A program made the position numbers and the translations under genes. Shown here piece after piece: positions 1-11,977 of a stretch of DNA of 64,000 nucleotides. This DNA comes from Dermatophagoides farinae (taxonomy: Eukaryota > Arthropoda > Arachnida > Sarcoptiformes > Pyroglyphidae). The stretch spans positions 6,755,501 through 6,819,500 of the forward strand of contig NC_134680.1 of the NCBI RefSeq assembly GCF_024713945.1, in the 5' to 3' direction. The notes below the pieces were generated by a model. That model had not been told where the DNA came from, did no database searches, and saw nothing but the letters and a program-made list of their open reading frames with translations. Every line of letters starts with the position of its first letter. Position 1 is the first letter of the stretch.

Positions 1-18
1 TTGTTTGTTTGTTTGTTG
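1..18. repeat. TTTG tetranucleotide microsatellite at the window edge
   Basis: The window opens with about four copies of a TTTG unit, which may continue to the left. It lies downstream of, or in an intron of, the minus-strand Smaug-like gene. Confidence 0.7.
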
Positions 19-981
19 ACCTGTATTTTCAATGTCAAGACCAAATAAATGAATTGAATAAATTAAAAATTGAATGTCTGACAGTAGAAAACGTTGTACG
101 TATATATAATTTATTTTTTTTTTTTCATCTTTGTCGTCGTTGTTGATTTACAACGAGCTGAAAAATTATCTGGAAACTATAGTGAATAAGAGAAAATAAA
201 AATGCTACTCAATTGCTGATCATAAGCGCTCGTGCTCAACTTTGTATTATTATATCACAGCGATAATTGAGATTTGAACCTTTTTTTGTCAGACCAAGTT
301 CAAGTTCAAATCTAGCTGTGTGTTCCATAAAAAAAAAATATTGTGACTATGCGGCATAGCATCAAATATTTGTAAATTGTTTTGTTTTCCGCCAAATCCA
401 TATCGGATATGGCCATCATTTTATTGCGAATTGTCATTGGAATTTTTTTCATTTCGTTTTGTTTTTTCCTTTTCAGAGGAAAAAAATGAGGAAAACCGAA
501 AAATTTAAAATAAATGAAAATTTAGTCTATTAAAAATTCAAGTAAAAAAAACAAGGAAACAGATTGACTTTTCGTCGATTGTGATGGACAAATGATCTAT
601 GATGCTTGAAAAACATCCACAACAGTGTTTCGTTCAATTGATTGATTCGATCAATCAATCAATCACTCAATCTCTAAATCATTCGTGCAGCGACAAAATG
701 ACCATATATTGTTATTATGTTTGGCCTTTTTTGTTGTTTTTGATTGCGGCCATTTCTCTCTTTATTTATCTCACTTTCTGTCATTTTTGATTTGAAAAAA
801 AGAGATGGAAAAAAATTTTGAGGTAAAAATCATCACCCATCAATTGTTTTAACCTTCAAAATCATATCCAACAACAAAAAAAAAAATTTAGATCAATTGA
901 ATTGTGTAATTTTTGAGATATGTTGTTGCTTCAGCTGCACTTGAAAATCGATTGATTGGCAGTAATTTAAAAAAAACTTAC
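1..981 (-). other. Intron of the Smaug-like gene (open to the left)
   Basis: From the donor GTAAGT at 976-981 to the window edge I find no matching acceptor followed by the rest of a SAM domain. The next exon is therefore presumed to lie outside the window. The stretch is AT-rich. A plus-strand ORF at 599-790 with a hydrophobic tail has no other support. Confidence 0.5.
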
Positions 982-1837
982 ATTTAAGCCATGCAGGTAC
1001 ATATTTCATACCAGGATGGCTGAATTCATTTCCATTGTTACATTCTATTTCTGTTTTGTTGTTCGACACTGTCGTTGTAGTTGTGTCCGAATGTTTGTTT
1101 TGGTTTTGAAATTGTCCATAATAATCATTAGCCAATAATGATTGCCAATTGATACTTTTCTCCAGGCTTATAAATGCTTTACGATCTAATAATGTATCAA
1201 TTTTACTACCACTTTCATTAGTGGAAGTGTTATTTCCGCCGGTTGTTTTTATCATCTGATTATTCACCATTTTCTGTTGTTGTTGTTGATTTAATTTTGT
1301 TGAAATTATTCCGACTAGTTCGGAATTTCTTTCCAGATAAATTTCATCATTACCACCTGGTTTCATTGTACGACGTTGTTGTGCACTAAATATATGATGA
1401 TTATTATTATTGATAATCGATCGATTTGTTGATGATAATCGAAGAATTGACTTTGATTGCTGATTTTGTTGTTGTTTTATTGGTGATATTGTTGGTTTTG
1501 ATTGTCGAATTCCATGAATTGATGATGATGAGTTATAACTGTGTGGATTCTTTTGTGGTTTTAATTTTTTCTTCTGTTGTTGTTGTTGTAGATTATTGTT
1601 GGTAATAAAACCAATAGAATTCGATGATGGGATTGATCGATAAAAGTGATGATGATGTTGATGATTCGGTTGATGAGTAAAATTTCTTTGCAACGAAAAC
1701 ACTGATGATGATGATGATTGTGAAGATGTTGAAGATGTCGAAAATGTTTGTGATTGTTTTTTCTGATAATGATGATGATGATAATTAAAATATATTGATG
1801 GTGATGATGACATGACATTAATGATTGAATTGGCCAT
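982..1837 (-). CDS. smg: Smaug/SAMD4-like RNA-binding translational repressor, 5' partial exon
   Basis: The exon encodes 285 residues plus one base of a split codon. Most of it is low-complexity Gln/His/Asn/Ser sequence. The final ten residues, GMKYVPAWLK (276-285), match the start of the SAM domain of Smaug/SAMD4 proteins, where a GM-x-x-VP-x-WLK motif leads into SLRLHKY. The exon then stops at a good donor, GTAAGT (976-981), in phase 1, so the rest of the SAM domain should lie left of the window. In the family this SAM domain binds CNGG-loop hairpins in mRNA and recruits CCR4-NOT to silence targets such as nanos in the cytoplasm. The ATG at 1837 is directly preceded by an in-frame TAA, so the ORF cannot extend further in genomic frame, but an upstream exon spliced into this one is possible. 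The N-terminal Smaug dimerisation region is not visible. The assignment rests on a short motif. Confidence 0.65.
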
Positions 1838-2157
1838 TTAATAAATGAATGACACACACACACACACAGAGCTACATTTGAAAAATTGATCCAGAATCAA
1901 ATTTATCAAAAAAAAAAAAAATTGGGAAATTTAATTTTTTCCACGATGACACTTTACTTTGATGATGACAAAATTTAGATTTGCAAGTATTTTTCTTTTC
2001 TTTTCTTACTTTATTGAAAATTTTTTATCTTATCAACCTGCAATCAATCGATTGATCAGAACTAATAATAAAAAGAATTATATTTCGAGAAATCATTTTT
2101 ATATCTTTTGGAAATTATCAACATTATCGTCTGTGGTGATGGTGATGAGCCGCCATC

Positions 2158-2195
2158 ATCTTCATCATCATCATCATCATCATCATCGTCGTCGT
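2158..2195. repeat. CAT/CGT trinucleotide repeat
   Basis: A run of CAT units passing into CGT. A His/Arg-rich open frame runs through it but looks like translated microsatellite. Confidence 0.8.
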
Positions 2196-2681
2196 TTGGC
2201 CAAGTTGGCTGTGAATTGGTTATTATTATCGTTCATTTTTTTTCTGGATAATCGATTGATTGATCAATGAAAGAGAGAGAGAGAGAGAGAGAAAAATGAG
2301 AAAAAAAGCACCACAACAACCAACGAAAAAGATCCATTGTATTTATTTGTGGATATTGATATGATTGGGTTATTTTTAGAGATATTGAATATCATCTTCA
2401 ATGGTTTTTTTTTCTTTTGTAAAAAAAATTATTATCCGAAAATAAGAAAATTTACCGATTTAAATGATGATGAATACCAAAATTGATGAATTTGATGATG
2501 ATAATAATTGACTTTAGGTCAAACACAACAACAACAAAAATATAGGTCTTTATCATTTTTTTAAAAAAAGAAAAAACTGACAATGATGATGATGATGATG
2601 ATCAATGATTTGAGATCAATTTTTTTTGTATTTTGAAAAAAAAATTATTGATTGATTCATAACAGAAGAATTTCAGCAACA

Positions 2682-2707
2682 GATGATGATGATGATGATG
2701 ATGATGA
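2682..2707. repeat. GAT trinucleotide microsatellite
   Basis: About eight GAT units in non-coding sequence. Similar tracts recur across the window and correspond to the His and Asp runs found in the proteins here. Confidence 0.85.
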
Positions 2708-5024
2708 ATAATTATAAAAGAATCCAAAATGGATTTCATTCAAATTGTTTTGTTTGTAGTCTGTACATGTTCCAGCCAGACAGACTCAAACACACGATTG
2801 ATTTGTTTTCCAAAAAAAAATTCATCATCCATCGTTCAACGAAATCGAATAACACCGAAAAAAATTTACTGTTTTTTTCAGCTGTCTGTTTTTTTCTCTT
2901 TCACGAAAACATCACCAAACAGCATTAATTCATTTGTGTGTAGACGACGACGACGACAGATGAATGTTTTTCTTTTCTTTCAAACAATGGTCTTGTTTTT
3001 TTTTGTGAAAAAAATTGAATTTGAAACTTGTGTGCGTTGGTCGCCAATAAAACAGAGAGATAGATAGCAAGAGAGATAGAGAGAGAGAGAAAATGGGCCG
3101 TCTTGTTTTGTTTGTTTGTTTCGAGCATACTCTTTCCTTTTCTCCAAGTGTTTTTTTCATCGATAAAAAAACTGCTGCTATATACAACGATAAAAAAATA
3201 CGCGTTTGATTGATTGATTGACCACCAATCACTATTACAAGTTTTCATACTTGATGATCAGACCTTGATCTCTGAGAAACTGGAGCACGGGAGAGGGTTT
3301 TTTTTCTTTGGATACAAAAAAAAAGAAAAGAAAAATCTGACAAATCACATACACATATACAACAGTGTTGGGCGTTGTCACATTTCATTTGTATTTCGGT
3401 TATTTTGATTATTGTTAGCAAATGAAATTTAAAATTATGAAATTTTGTTGATTGAGCAACAACAACAACAACAACGGTGACATTTGACATTGTTTTATTG
3501 TTTCTTTTTGATCTTGATCTGAGTACAGCACTATTGGTAAATTTTATTTCTTTGTTTGTAGTGAAATTGCAACAACAACAACAACAACAATGATGATGTG
3601 ATTGAAATTGGATTTTTTTTTATTTTTGAATTTTTCTTTTTCTCTTTCACAAATGAAATGATTAGCTAAACAAGGCCTTGACAGTGACATTTTTTTTCGC
3701 CATTACATTGTGCATGTATATTTGATGATGACATCTTTTTTTCATTTTTGATTGGCCATTTATCTTGTTATTTATTGATCAAGGTTTCAGCATTTGATTC
3801 AAATTTTTTTTTCTGGCCATTTTCTGGTTATGCAATAATCCAATATAACTGGACGATGGAAAAAAACCTGTTGTTTGATTATATATTATCCATATTGTTC
3901 ATGTCGTGTTTGGCTACACATTCCATTCATGTGATGATTTATTTTTTTTCGTTCGTTGCTTCAAAACTATTTTTAGCATTAATTTTCATTTTCATTTTTC
4001 TCAATTACCATTTTCATTTCTAGATCAAAACTAGATCATCATGAAATAGACGATGAAAAATGTATTTATTTGTTATATCCATGACCGTTGTGTCGTGTTG
4101 TTTTTTTTGTGTGTTGTTCTGGTTGATTCGATAATAAATTTTTCACCTACTAAAAAACTAATACGTTGAATATGACCAGTAAAACTAAAGAGCTAATCCA
4201 ACCAGATAGTTTATGATCGACATTTATTTATTGTTTGACCTAAATTTTGGTTACAATTGTCAGTTACAATACGATACATTTGGATTTCCGATTCAAACAC
4301 ACACACACACTGTGTGATGGTGATCATCATAATCATCATTATCAGTGATCGTGATTTTGTTATAAATTTGATTTTTTTTTTTTTTTTTTTTGGTTGTTCA
4401 TCACATGTTACCACCCGCAGCATCTTTTTTTTCATCGTGTGAAAAAAAAGTAGCAATTTCATTCCTTGTTGTTGTTATTGGAAAACGAGCTGCTTGGCAA
4501 ACAAATGATGATGATGATCCGATATAAAATTTTATCCGATAAAAGAGATTAACGCTTGCTGTGTTTGTGTGTGTCTAGCCCAATTAGTATTGCGTAATTT
4601 TCGTGAATTTTTTTCCCTAAAAATTTATTCGTTGGTTGTGGTTTTTTTTCATTATCATCATTTTTCTATTTGATCGATCGATTGGGATTGATTTTTTTTT
4701 TTTTTTGCTCTGTTCTTGTCGATGTTTGAAGTTAGTCGATAAATTGATTGATCAATCTCGATGAAAAAAAATTGAAAAGTCGATTAAAATATTATCCGCA
4801 AGTTGCGTGAAATCAAAAATGTATTGATTGCTAAGGAAGATCTAATCTTTTGATGATTATGATGATGATGATCCGATAAAACAACAACGATCAGGATGAT
4901 GATAATTGAAAAGTTTTTTTGTATGTCTAAGTTCACGAAAAATCAATCAATTAAATTGAAATTTAAAAATAGTAACAACAACAACAACAACAACGAAAGA
5001 TAACCTGATGATGATGATGATGTT

Positions 5025-5030
5025 TTTAAT
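5025..5030 (-). promoter_or_regulatory. Candidate ATTAAA poly(A) signal for the CNRIP1-like gene
   Basis: On the minus strand this reads ATTAAA, about 64 nt after the CNRIP1-like stop codon. It is a variant of the canonical signal in a very AT-rich background, so chance is a real alternative. Confidence 0.3.
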
Positions 5031-5056
5031 TTTCAAAAAAATATATCATCACCATG

Positions 5057-5068
5057 AGCGCCATCTAT
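5057..5068 (-). promoter_or_regulatory. CTCF-like GC-rich motif ATAGATGGCGCT
   Basis: The minus strand reads ATAGATGGCGCT, 26 nt beyond the CNRIP1-like stop codon. It resembles the core of the insect CTCF motif (AGRTGGCGC). The same 11-mer occurs on the plus strand at 6045-6055, on the other side of the gene. Function is inferred only. Confidence 0.35.
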
Positions 5069-5093
5069 CGATGTGAGAACAATTTTTGTTTCA

Positions 5094-5763
5094 TTACATT
5101 GATAAAAAATTCATTTTTGTTAATACAAAATTTTTGTCATTAAATTTCAATGATGATGATGATGATTCTGCTTCTGCTATCAATGATCGAAACGGTTGTC
5201 CCCATGTTAAATGTGAATCACAACGGTCATAGAATTTTGTTTGAATACCTAAATCCAAATGATGAAAATCCATGAAATCGATTTGAATGATCAATCTTGT
5301 ACGACCATGATTAGCGGCAATACTGATTTGCCTTGCGTCCATTTCGAATGATAATTCAACGCATTCATCATCGTCATCGTAACGACATTGATATTGCATT
5401 GGAATATCATTGATTCTTATGGCACTAAATTCAAAATAGAAAATAAATTAAACAAAATTTGATTGAATCACATATCGCATTACCTGATTGATGATGGTGT
5501 TGATTTCAAAACGATTCTAAAACGATAACGATTCTCATTCGACAATTTCAACGTTGATGCACAAATATTTGGCTCAAATCTAGTTCCATCATTCTGCATT
5601 CATTGTAATTGAAAATTGTTTTGTTAAATCAAATCATTGAAAAATGGCAAAATTTTACCTTGAAATATATCGTTCTTGATGGATGACTCGATGATGCAGA
5701 TGATGAATTTAATCGATCACCAAGATCCGCAATAAATATGGAACAAGTTAATTTTTTCACCAT
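5094..5763 (-). CDS. CNRIP1: CB1 cannabinoid receptor-interacting protein 1 (CNRIP1) homologue, complete, three exons
   Basis: The coding exons are 5659-5763, 5484-5593 and 5094-5424, joined at GT-AG sites, giving 546 nt or 181 aa; human CNRIP1 has 164. The start ATG is preceded 18 nt upstream by an in-frame TAG and has a good context (AGG-ATG-G). Family matches from memory are IYFKNDGTRF (human VFYKVDGQRF) near residues 31-40, GIQTKFYDR (human VWQVKFYNY) and TWGQPF (human QWGSPF) toward the C terminus, in the same order and similar spacing. An acidic DDDDE stretch lies in a variable loop. There is no signal peptide or membrane segment, as expected for a small cytosolic beta-rich adaptor. In vertebrates CNRIP1 binds the C-terminal tail of the CB1 receptor and tunes its Gi/o signalling. 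In arthropods the partner is unknown. It stands alone, and neighbours give no functional clue. Confidence 0.85.
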
Positions 5764-6044
5764 CCTGGTTTCAATGTTCTATGCATTGGAATTCTTATTG
5801 CCAAAAATTGCCGTATTTTTCCATGAGTATTAATAATAATTAGTGGATTAATTGCCATATCAACGTCATTTTTGTGTGCGATGACAATGTCAAACATAAA
5901 GAATAGGGAAAAATAAATGGAAATTCCAAATGCTCATCACGACTAAATCCAAACTAATCCCCGAAATTTTAAATAATAATAATAAAAAATGTGTGTACCC
6001 GAACGAAAAAACCGTAAAATAAAAAAAACTTTAATCCGTCGAGT

Positions 6045-6056
6045 ATAGATGGCGCC
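6045..6056 (+). promoter_or_regulatory. CTCF-like GC-rich motif ATAGATGGCGCC
   Basis: ATAGATGGCGCC lies about 280 nt upstream of the CNRIP1-like start codon. It shares 11 bases with the inverted copy at 5058-5068. The two motifs point away from each other with the whole gene between them. Confidence 0.35.
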
Positions 6057-7407
6057 ACGTTTATCAGAATTTTTTTTCAATTATTTTTCTTGAATGATTT
6101 GCATAATATTGAATGAATTTCAACAACAAAAAAAAGAGAAAAAAATTCAATCAAGCAGAAAAACAGTGAAAATGAAAATGACAAAATTCTTCTCTACTTG
6201 ACGACGACCAATGAGGAAAAAAAATATACCGTGAATTCAAACGAAACGAAAATCAGACACACAGAATTAATTTTCGCTTGACAAAACACACACACAGCAA
6301 ATACCAACACAAACACAAACTAGAACGCATATTAGATAATGATGAAATAATTTTTTTGGATTCATCTCCTCTATTTTGTACGAAAATGTAATCGAAAAAA
6401 CTTGAAAGAAAGAAAGAAAAATTTTCATTTTTCTTTTACTTCATTCATTCATTCATTCATTGTAAACGAATATATGAAATTCATCATCGGAATCAGATGC
6501 GATGGATGTGCAGAGTTGAAAAAATATTCATCTGTTTCATGTCAGAAGAAAAAACAATGAAATTTCTGCTTCTTTCATTATGTTTCTGTCAAAACTTTTT
6601 TGAGACAAAAATTTGAAAAAGTTCACATTTTTTTTTCTTTTTCGTTCCGGAATTGTTACCGGATTTTTTTTTTGTATGTCTATTATTGAATGTCACCATT
6701 GAAAAGTCAATGTTTTTGTTCAGTGAATTTTTTTTTTGTTTTGTTTTGTTTGCAATATTGATTTTGATTGATCAGTAAAAGTAAGACTAAAAAAAAAAAT
6801 GAAATTCAGATCCAAAGTTTTAAAATCAATAAATAAGGCCAGTGGTAATATGATTTGAAAGAAAAAACTTTCACTTCTTTTTTCTTTATATAAAATATTC
6901 TATCGATTCGTGAATAATTCTATGTTCCATGTTCTGTCCATCATTATTATCATTATCATCATCATTTTGAAAAAAAGACAAGAAGAAAGAATTGAATAAA
7001 AATCAATCAATCGAATGATAACAATAACAACAACAGTATTGACCACACAATGATCGCGTCCATCCACCATTCAAATATAATTCAATAGTTCAATTTCGTA
7101 TATCGATAGCCAAGAAAAGAAAAATATGTTCCAAATATGATGATGATGATGATGGCCACCATTACATCTTTTATTTTGGCTTCTTTCTTTATGGTCATTA
7201 TTTTTTTCATCATTTTCAATTCAATTTTCTTTTCTTTGTCATCTTTTAAATGAATTTATTCCATTCATTTCGATTCTCTGTTTGTGTTTGTATGTATCAC
7301 ACATATCGGTTTTTTTTAATATTTGGTTTTCTATCTGTCAATTTTTTTTTCTTTCATTGCTTCACAAAGAAAGAAAGTTGTCGAAAATTGATATATCGAT
7401 TGATTTA

Positions 7408-7410
<3 letters not shown>

Positions 7411-7439
<29 letters not shown>
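7411..7439. repeat. CA dinucleotide microsatellite
   Basis: About 14 CA units in intergenic DNA. Confidence 0.9.
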
Positions 7440-8854
7440 CGTGCATTTGTGAAAACCAAATACAGTCCTAGCAGTTACCATATCACACACAAGCAAATAA
7501 ATTGTCTTGTTATAGATGGATCGATTTTTTTCCGCTGTTGTCCAATTCTGTTCCAAATAAGGGTGTTTTGTTTCTACTTTTTTCCGTTTTTTTTTCTCTA
7601 TTTCATTTCAGTTTGTTTCGCTTGTTTATATTTATCTGTCAAGAATAATTTCTTGAATTTTGAAATATAACAAATTCGTATGTGAATAGCGATTGTGTCG
7701 ACGGTGTGTGTGTGTGTGTTTGTGTGTTTATTTGTCTAAATTAAATGTTAAATTGAAAGTGGGTGTTTTTATTTTCTTCTGGTTTATTTTGACTTTACTA
7801 CTCTGTTTGTGTGTGTGTGTGATCCATTTTCATTTGTTTGTCTGTCTTTTGTTAGTTTGTTTGTTGATCATCATTAATTTGTAAATTGATCGAAATGAAA
7901 TGAGAGATTGATTCGCGTGTCTTGTTCCACTGATGATCATTGGTGATCATCATCATCAATTATAATTGTCATCATTTGTTTTTTTTTATCGTCGGCCATT
8001 TTCTGATCATTTAGTGAGTTGTAAAAAACGAATTAGCTGACATTTTCATCTTTGTCAAATGACTGTAATATCATCATCATCATCATCATAATCATCATTC
8101 AACCAATTTCTACCTTGAAAAAAACCACCCACTAATGTAGAAATAGAGAAAAAGTTTCCAAGCAATTTAGATTTGATAGAAAAAAAACAATAACAATTAT
8201 TGATTGGCCGATTTTCATTAAGTTTATCACAATCAAAATGAAAATATTCTCGCAAAAATTGGAAATCAACAACATTGTTGTTTCACTGACATTCATTCAG
8301 ACTACCAATGGAATTTTGTCACTTGATTTTGGGTTCTTTAATATAAATTTTCAATCACAACAACAATAAAAACAACACCACCCACTCATCATACATTTTT
8401 ATATTGAACTTTTTTTTTATTTATTTCTTTCACATTTCTATGTATCTGTCTGTGTTGTTGAATTTATTATTTCGCCATAACAACATGGATTTATTGGCTT
8501 AAATTTATTGTTTTTTCGTTTCGTTTGGTTTTTTTTTGTTGCTGTTGTCATCATCATCATCACCATCATCGATTCTATTTATTTTCATTTCATTCATATA
8601 TGTGGTGGTGGATTTTTTGCAATTTTATTTTCTACAATTTTCATGTGAAAAAAGATAGAAAAGCTGACAGATCGACAAATTTAGGATTGGCGGACGCATG
8701 AAACAAATCCCGAATCGAAATGAAGATCGCAAAATTGTTGAACACGGCAATGGTGAGGGGAAATTCTTTGTCATTTTTTTCCTGTCTATTTATCGGTTCC
8801 AATCATTTAATTCGATTCATCTGCCATATCCATGAATACAGAATTTTGATTTGT

Positions 8855-8860
<6 letters not shown>

Positions 8861-8885
<25 letters not shown>
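8861..8885. repeat. GT dinucleotide microsatellite
   Basis: About 12 GT units, with a shorter CA tract some 110 bp further on. Confidence 0.9.
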
Positions 8886-10953
8886 AGGCACATTGATCCA
8901 ATCTTTGTTTTTGTTATTAACAAACTTTTCTTTTGTCTTTCATTCTCAATCTCTTGCACAAAAACCCAATCATATGAATCTAGGCCAAAGTGAACAAACA
9001 CACACACACACACACATATGGATCATGTTCCTGAATCTTCTTTTTTTTCGATATGATTCGACAGATTTATATATAACTGTAATTTTGGCGAAATTGTTGA
9101 AAAGATTGATCCCTTATTTGACACGAAAACACTGACATTGCTGTTGTTGTTGTTATTGATAAAAGTCAATCGTCAAATTGTCAATCAATGGTTGTTTGAA
9201 ATCTATGCTATTCAAAGAATTTACAAACGAAAAAAAAATTACACACAAAGTTCAAGATCATAAGATTAGCCCAAAATTTTCGGTCCAGATTTTTTTTTCT
9301 TCTTGATTGATCAATCAGACTCACAAAACACACACAAGATGGATCACATGATTGGAGATTTTACTTTTTTTTCTGATTGAAATGTTTTTTGGATCCAAAA
9401 CTACATTTCTTTTTTGTTTGATTTGCTTCAATTTCGTTTCCTGGGTGAAACAAAAACCGGGGTGACTCGGTTTTTGTTTTCGGTTTTCAATTCATTTTTG
9501 TTAATCGGAGCTTTTTGGGATTGTTGTTGTTGTTGTTGTTTTTCTAATTTTGCACATTTGATTCATTCGATCATTTTTTTTTTGTTCGTTTGTTTGGTTG
9601 AACGAATTTTGTTAACCCGAAAGTTTTTACACAAGAATTTTGGACGAGAAAAGTTTTCGCAAAAAGTCATGTTTATTTTTCTCGTCGTCGTCGTTGTTGT
9701 TGTTTCAGAAAATGATTGAATGAAGAATAAATAGCTGTTTTTTCCGCTAGCTTGTAGTACCAAAAACAACAACAACAACAAAAACAACTTGAAACAAATC
9801 AAGAGTAAATTAAGTAATTGAATTTCTCATTTTCGTTAAGTTTTTTTCTGGCTTTTGTTGTTGTTGTTTTTGCTTTCGGCTGAATCAATTTATATATGCG
9901 AATTGTATTGAATTGAATCAAATCAATCAATTCGGTCTTTCGGTTTTTTGTTGTTGTTGCTGTTTTCGGTATACGGTTTTCCACTTGAACAAATTCAAGT
10001 TTTGTGTGTTTGTATCGATCCATTGTTATGAATGTTTCACACCCCGATATTCACGCCCGTTGAAAAAGTGAATAAAAAATCAGACAGAATTCATCTCATT
10101 CACTAATAATAATCAGCAGCAGAAATGATAGATTCAATTTGTAGAATTAAATTTTTGCCCAAATGACGATTTTCAGTGGGTATAAATTTAAACCAAACGA
10201 ATTCAAATCAATCAATGAATCAGCATTATTTTTTTCTTGCAAAAAAAATGTTAATGATCGACTTGTAATGAGATGTATGGTTTTTTTTCATCACACAGAA
10301 CAAGCAAGTTTTTTCTTGTCGATGAAAATTGTCATTTCCATTTAAACATGATGACTATTGCAGAAAAATTTCATGTAAAAACTATGAATTTTAATCAAAT
10401 TTCCTGAATAAGCGTATGGCTAATTTGTTTTTTTTTATTCGCAAAATGAAAAACGAAAATTTGATTAAGCAAAGTAAATTTTTTATTTTTATTTTATTGA
10501 TAATTTCATTGAATCCATCAACAACAGAAAAAAAATTGTTAAATTTTGTAACAGAACAAAAAAATAAATACACTGTGTTTGTATATGATGAACAATATAA
10601 GTTAATAATAACAGTTTTTTTACATAATAATATTCTCACGAATTTCAGAATAATAATGATGATGATGATGATGTAAACACAGAATGTAAAATTTTCATAA
10701 TTTTTTCTCCATTTTTTTTTTACCGAATGGAGCTTGAAAATAATCGTACCTGGAAAAATGTTAGTCTAGTTTTTTTTCTTTGAAATGGAAATTGTGGTCG
10801 ATTTTGAATGAGAAAAAAAAATTTTTTTTCTTTTGCCATTACAAATTCCATGTTTGATCGTTGGTTGGTGTTCCAGATGTATTTCACATTTATTTATGCA
10901 ATTTTCGTTCCGGTTTGGTCTTTTAGAGACTTGAATACATTTTTTTCAGTTGC

Positions 10954-10957
<4 letters not shown>

Positions 10958-10987
<30 letters not shown>
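10958..10987. repeat. CA dinucleotide microsatellite
   Basis: About 15 CA units, followed about 85 bp later by a GT tract (11072-11091). The two form an imperfect inverted pair of complementary repeats. Confidence 0.9.
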
Positions 10988-10988
<1 letters not shown>

Positions 10989-11680
10989 CATTTGTGTTTA
11001 GTGTTGTATCAGTTGGTTTTTTTTTTGTATTTCTGGTTTTGGTTTTTTTTTCATCTCTCTGATCATGACCATGTGTGTGTGTGTGTGTGTTTGACACGAA
11101 TATATGAACATTGTGTTGTTGTTGCGTGTGCGTGAGATTTCGACTTAATTTCATTGCAACTTAATCTTTTTTGATTTTAGGATTCCAAATATAATAATAA
11201 TGATGATAATCATTGATTATTGCACACAACTAAGCTTCGTGACTTTTTTTTATTCTTGGTTAATACATTAAGAAACTAAAATAGAATTTGGTTCCGCGCT
11301 AGCAACATAACAGAAAATGAAACTTTTTTCACAGAATCTAGTGGATCGAAAATGGAATAAATTGTAATCGAAGATCATCGTTTTCTTCTTTTTTTTTTGC
11401 TCTCGTTAATCTTTTTGTAAATCTCTCTTTCTCTCTTTGATCGATTTGTTACAGAAAAAAAGAAATGAAACAAATAAGGAAAAAAACTTTTTGGTACATT
11501 GATCGAAAATCATTTTCATTTTCATTTATTTTTATGAATAAACAGCATGAGAAATTCGAGAATCAAAAATCATGTGAATCATGGTAAAAATAAATCAATT
11601 TTCCTAAGAATTTGCAGTTTTTTTTCTTGTTTTTTTCTCTGAATGTGTGACAAAAATGTCACAAGCAACATGAGAGCGAC

Positions 11681-11682
<2 letters not shown>

Positions 11683-11757
<75 letters not shown>
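11683..11757. repeat. Long GA dinucleotide tract (about 75 bp)
   Basis: The longest uninterrupted microsatellite in the window, about 37 AG units (CT on the minus strand), beginning roughly 220 nt beyond the stop codon of the 780-aa protein gene. It is likely polymorphic in length and may carry assembly error. Confidence 0.95.
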
Positions 11758-11760
<3 letters not shown>

Positions 11761-11931
11761 AAGTGAATTTGAATCAAGTTCATATTTCAAGGAATCATAA
11801 ATCATTTCGATGGTTTCGTTTGTAGAATGAGTGAGTGAACGTTTGCTGTTTAAACATAATGTTGTTGTTGATTTATCCAATTTTTTCCCGTTTCGTTTTG
11901 GTAATTTATTGGATTCGAATTTATCTTGTGA

Positions 11932-11937
11932 TTTATT
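11932..11937 (-). promoter_or_regulatory. Candidate AATAAA poly(A) signal for the 780-aa protein gene
   Basis: The minus strand reads AATAAA about 41 nt after the stop codon, and a second copy sits at 11905-11910. Either would give a very short 3' UTR. AATAAA is common by chance in DNA this AT-rich. Confidence 0.4.
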
Positions 11938-11977
11938 TCAGCTTGTGGTTTGTCTCTGTCAAAATCAATTTGATCAA

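Larger units (their letters stand above)
1838..5093. other. Intergenic DNA between Smaug-like and CNRIP1-like genes
   Basis: About 3.3 kb of AT-rich sequence with CAT/GAT repeats (2158-2195, 2587-2605, 2682-2707), GA repeats (2273-2292, 3056-3090) and CAA repeats. Open frames here are short and made of repeat-derived residues. It should contain the 5' flank of the Smaug-like gene and the 3' end of the CNRIP1-like gene. Confidence 0.5.
5764..11977. other. Intergenic DNA between CNRIP1-like gene and the 780-aa protein gene
   Basis: About 6.2 kb without a supportable gene. The first few hundred bases should hold the CNRIP1-like promoter. The remainder carries CA/GT tracts, GTT/CAA tracts, poly-T runs and a long GA tract at 11683-11757. 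All open frames are short and dominated by Phe, Lys, Val or Cys runs from these repeats. Confidence 0.5.

Noticed and set aside
599-790. 63-codon plus-strand frame with a hydrophobic C-terminal half, possible small membrane protein
   Set aside because: Translated poly-T-rich DNA commonly gives Phe/Leu-rich segments here, and there is no other support.
11683-11757. Protein with a long Ser-Leu run encoded by the CT strand of the GA tract
   Set aside because: Pure dinucleotide repeat translation, outside any supported exon.
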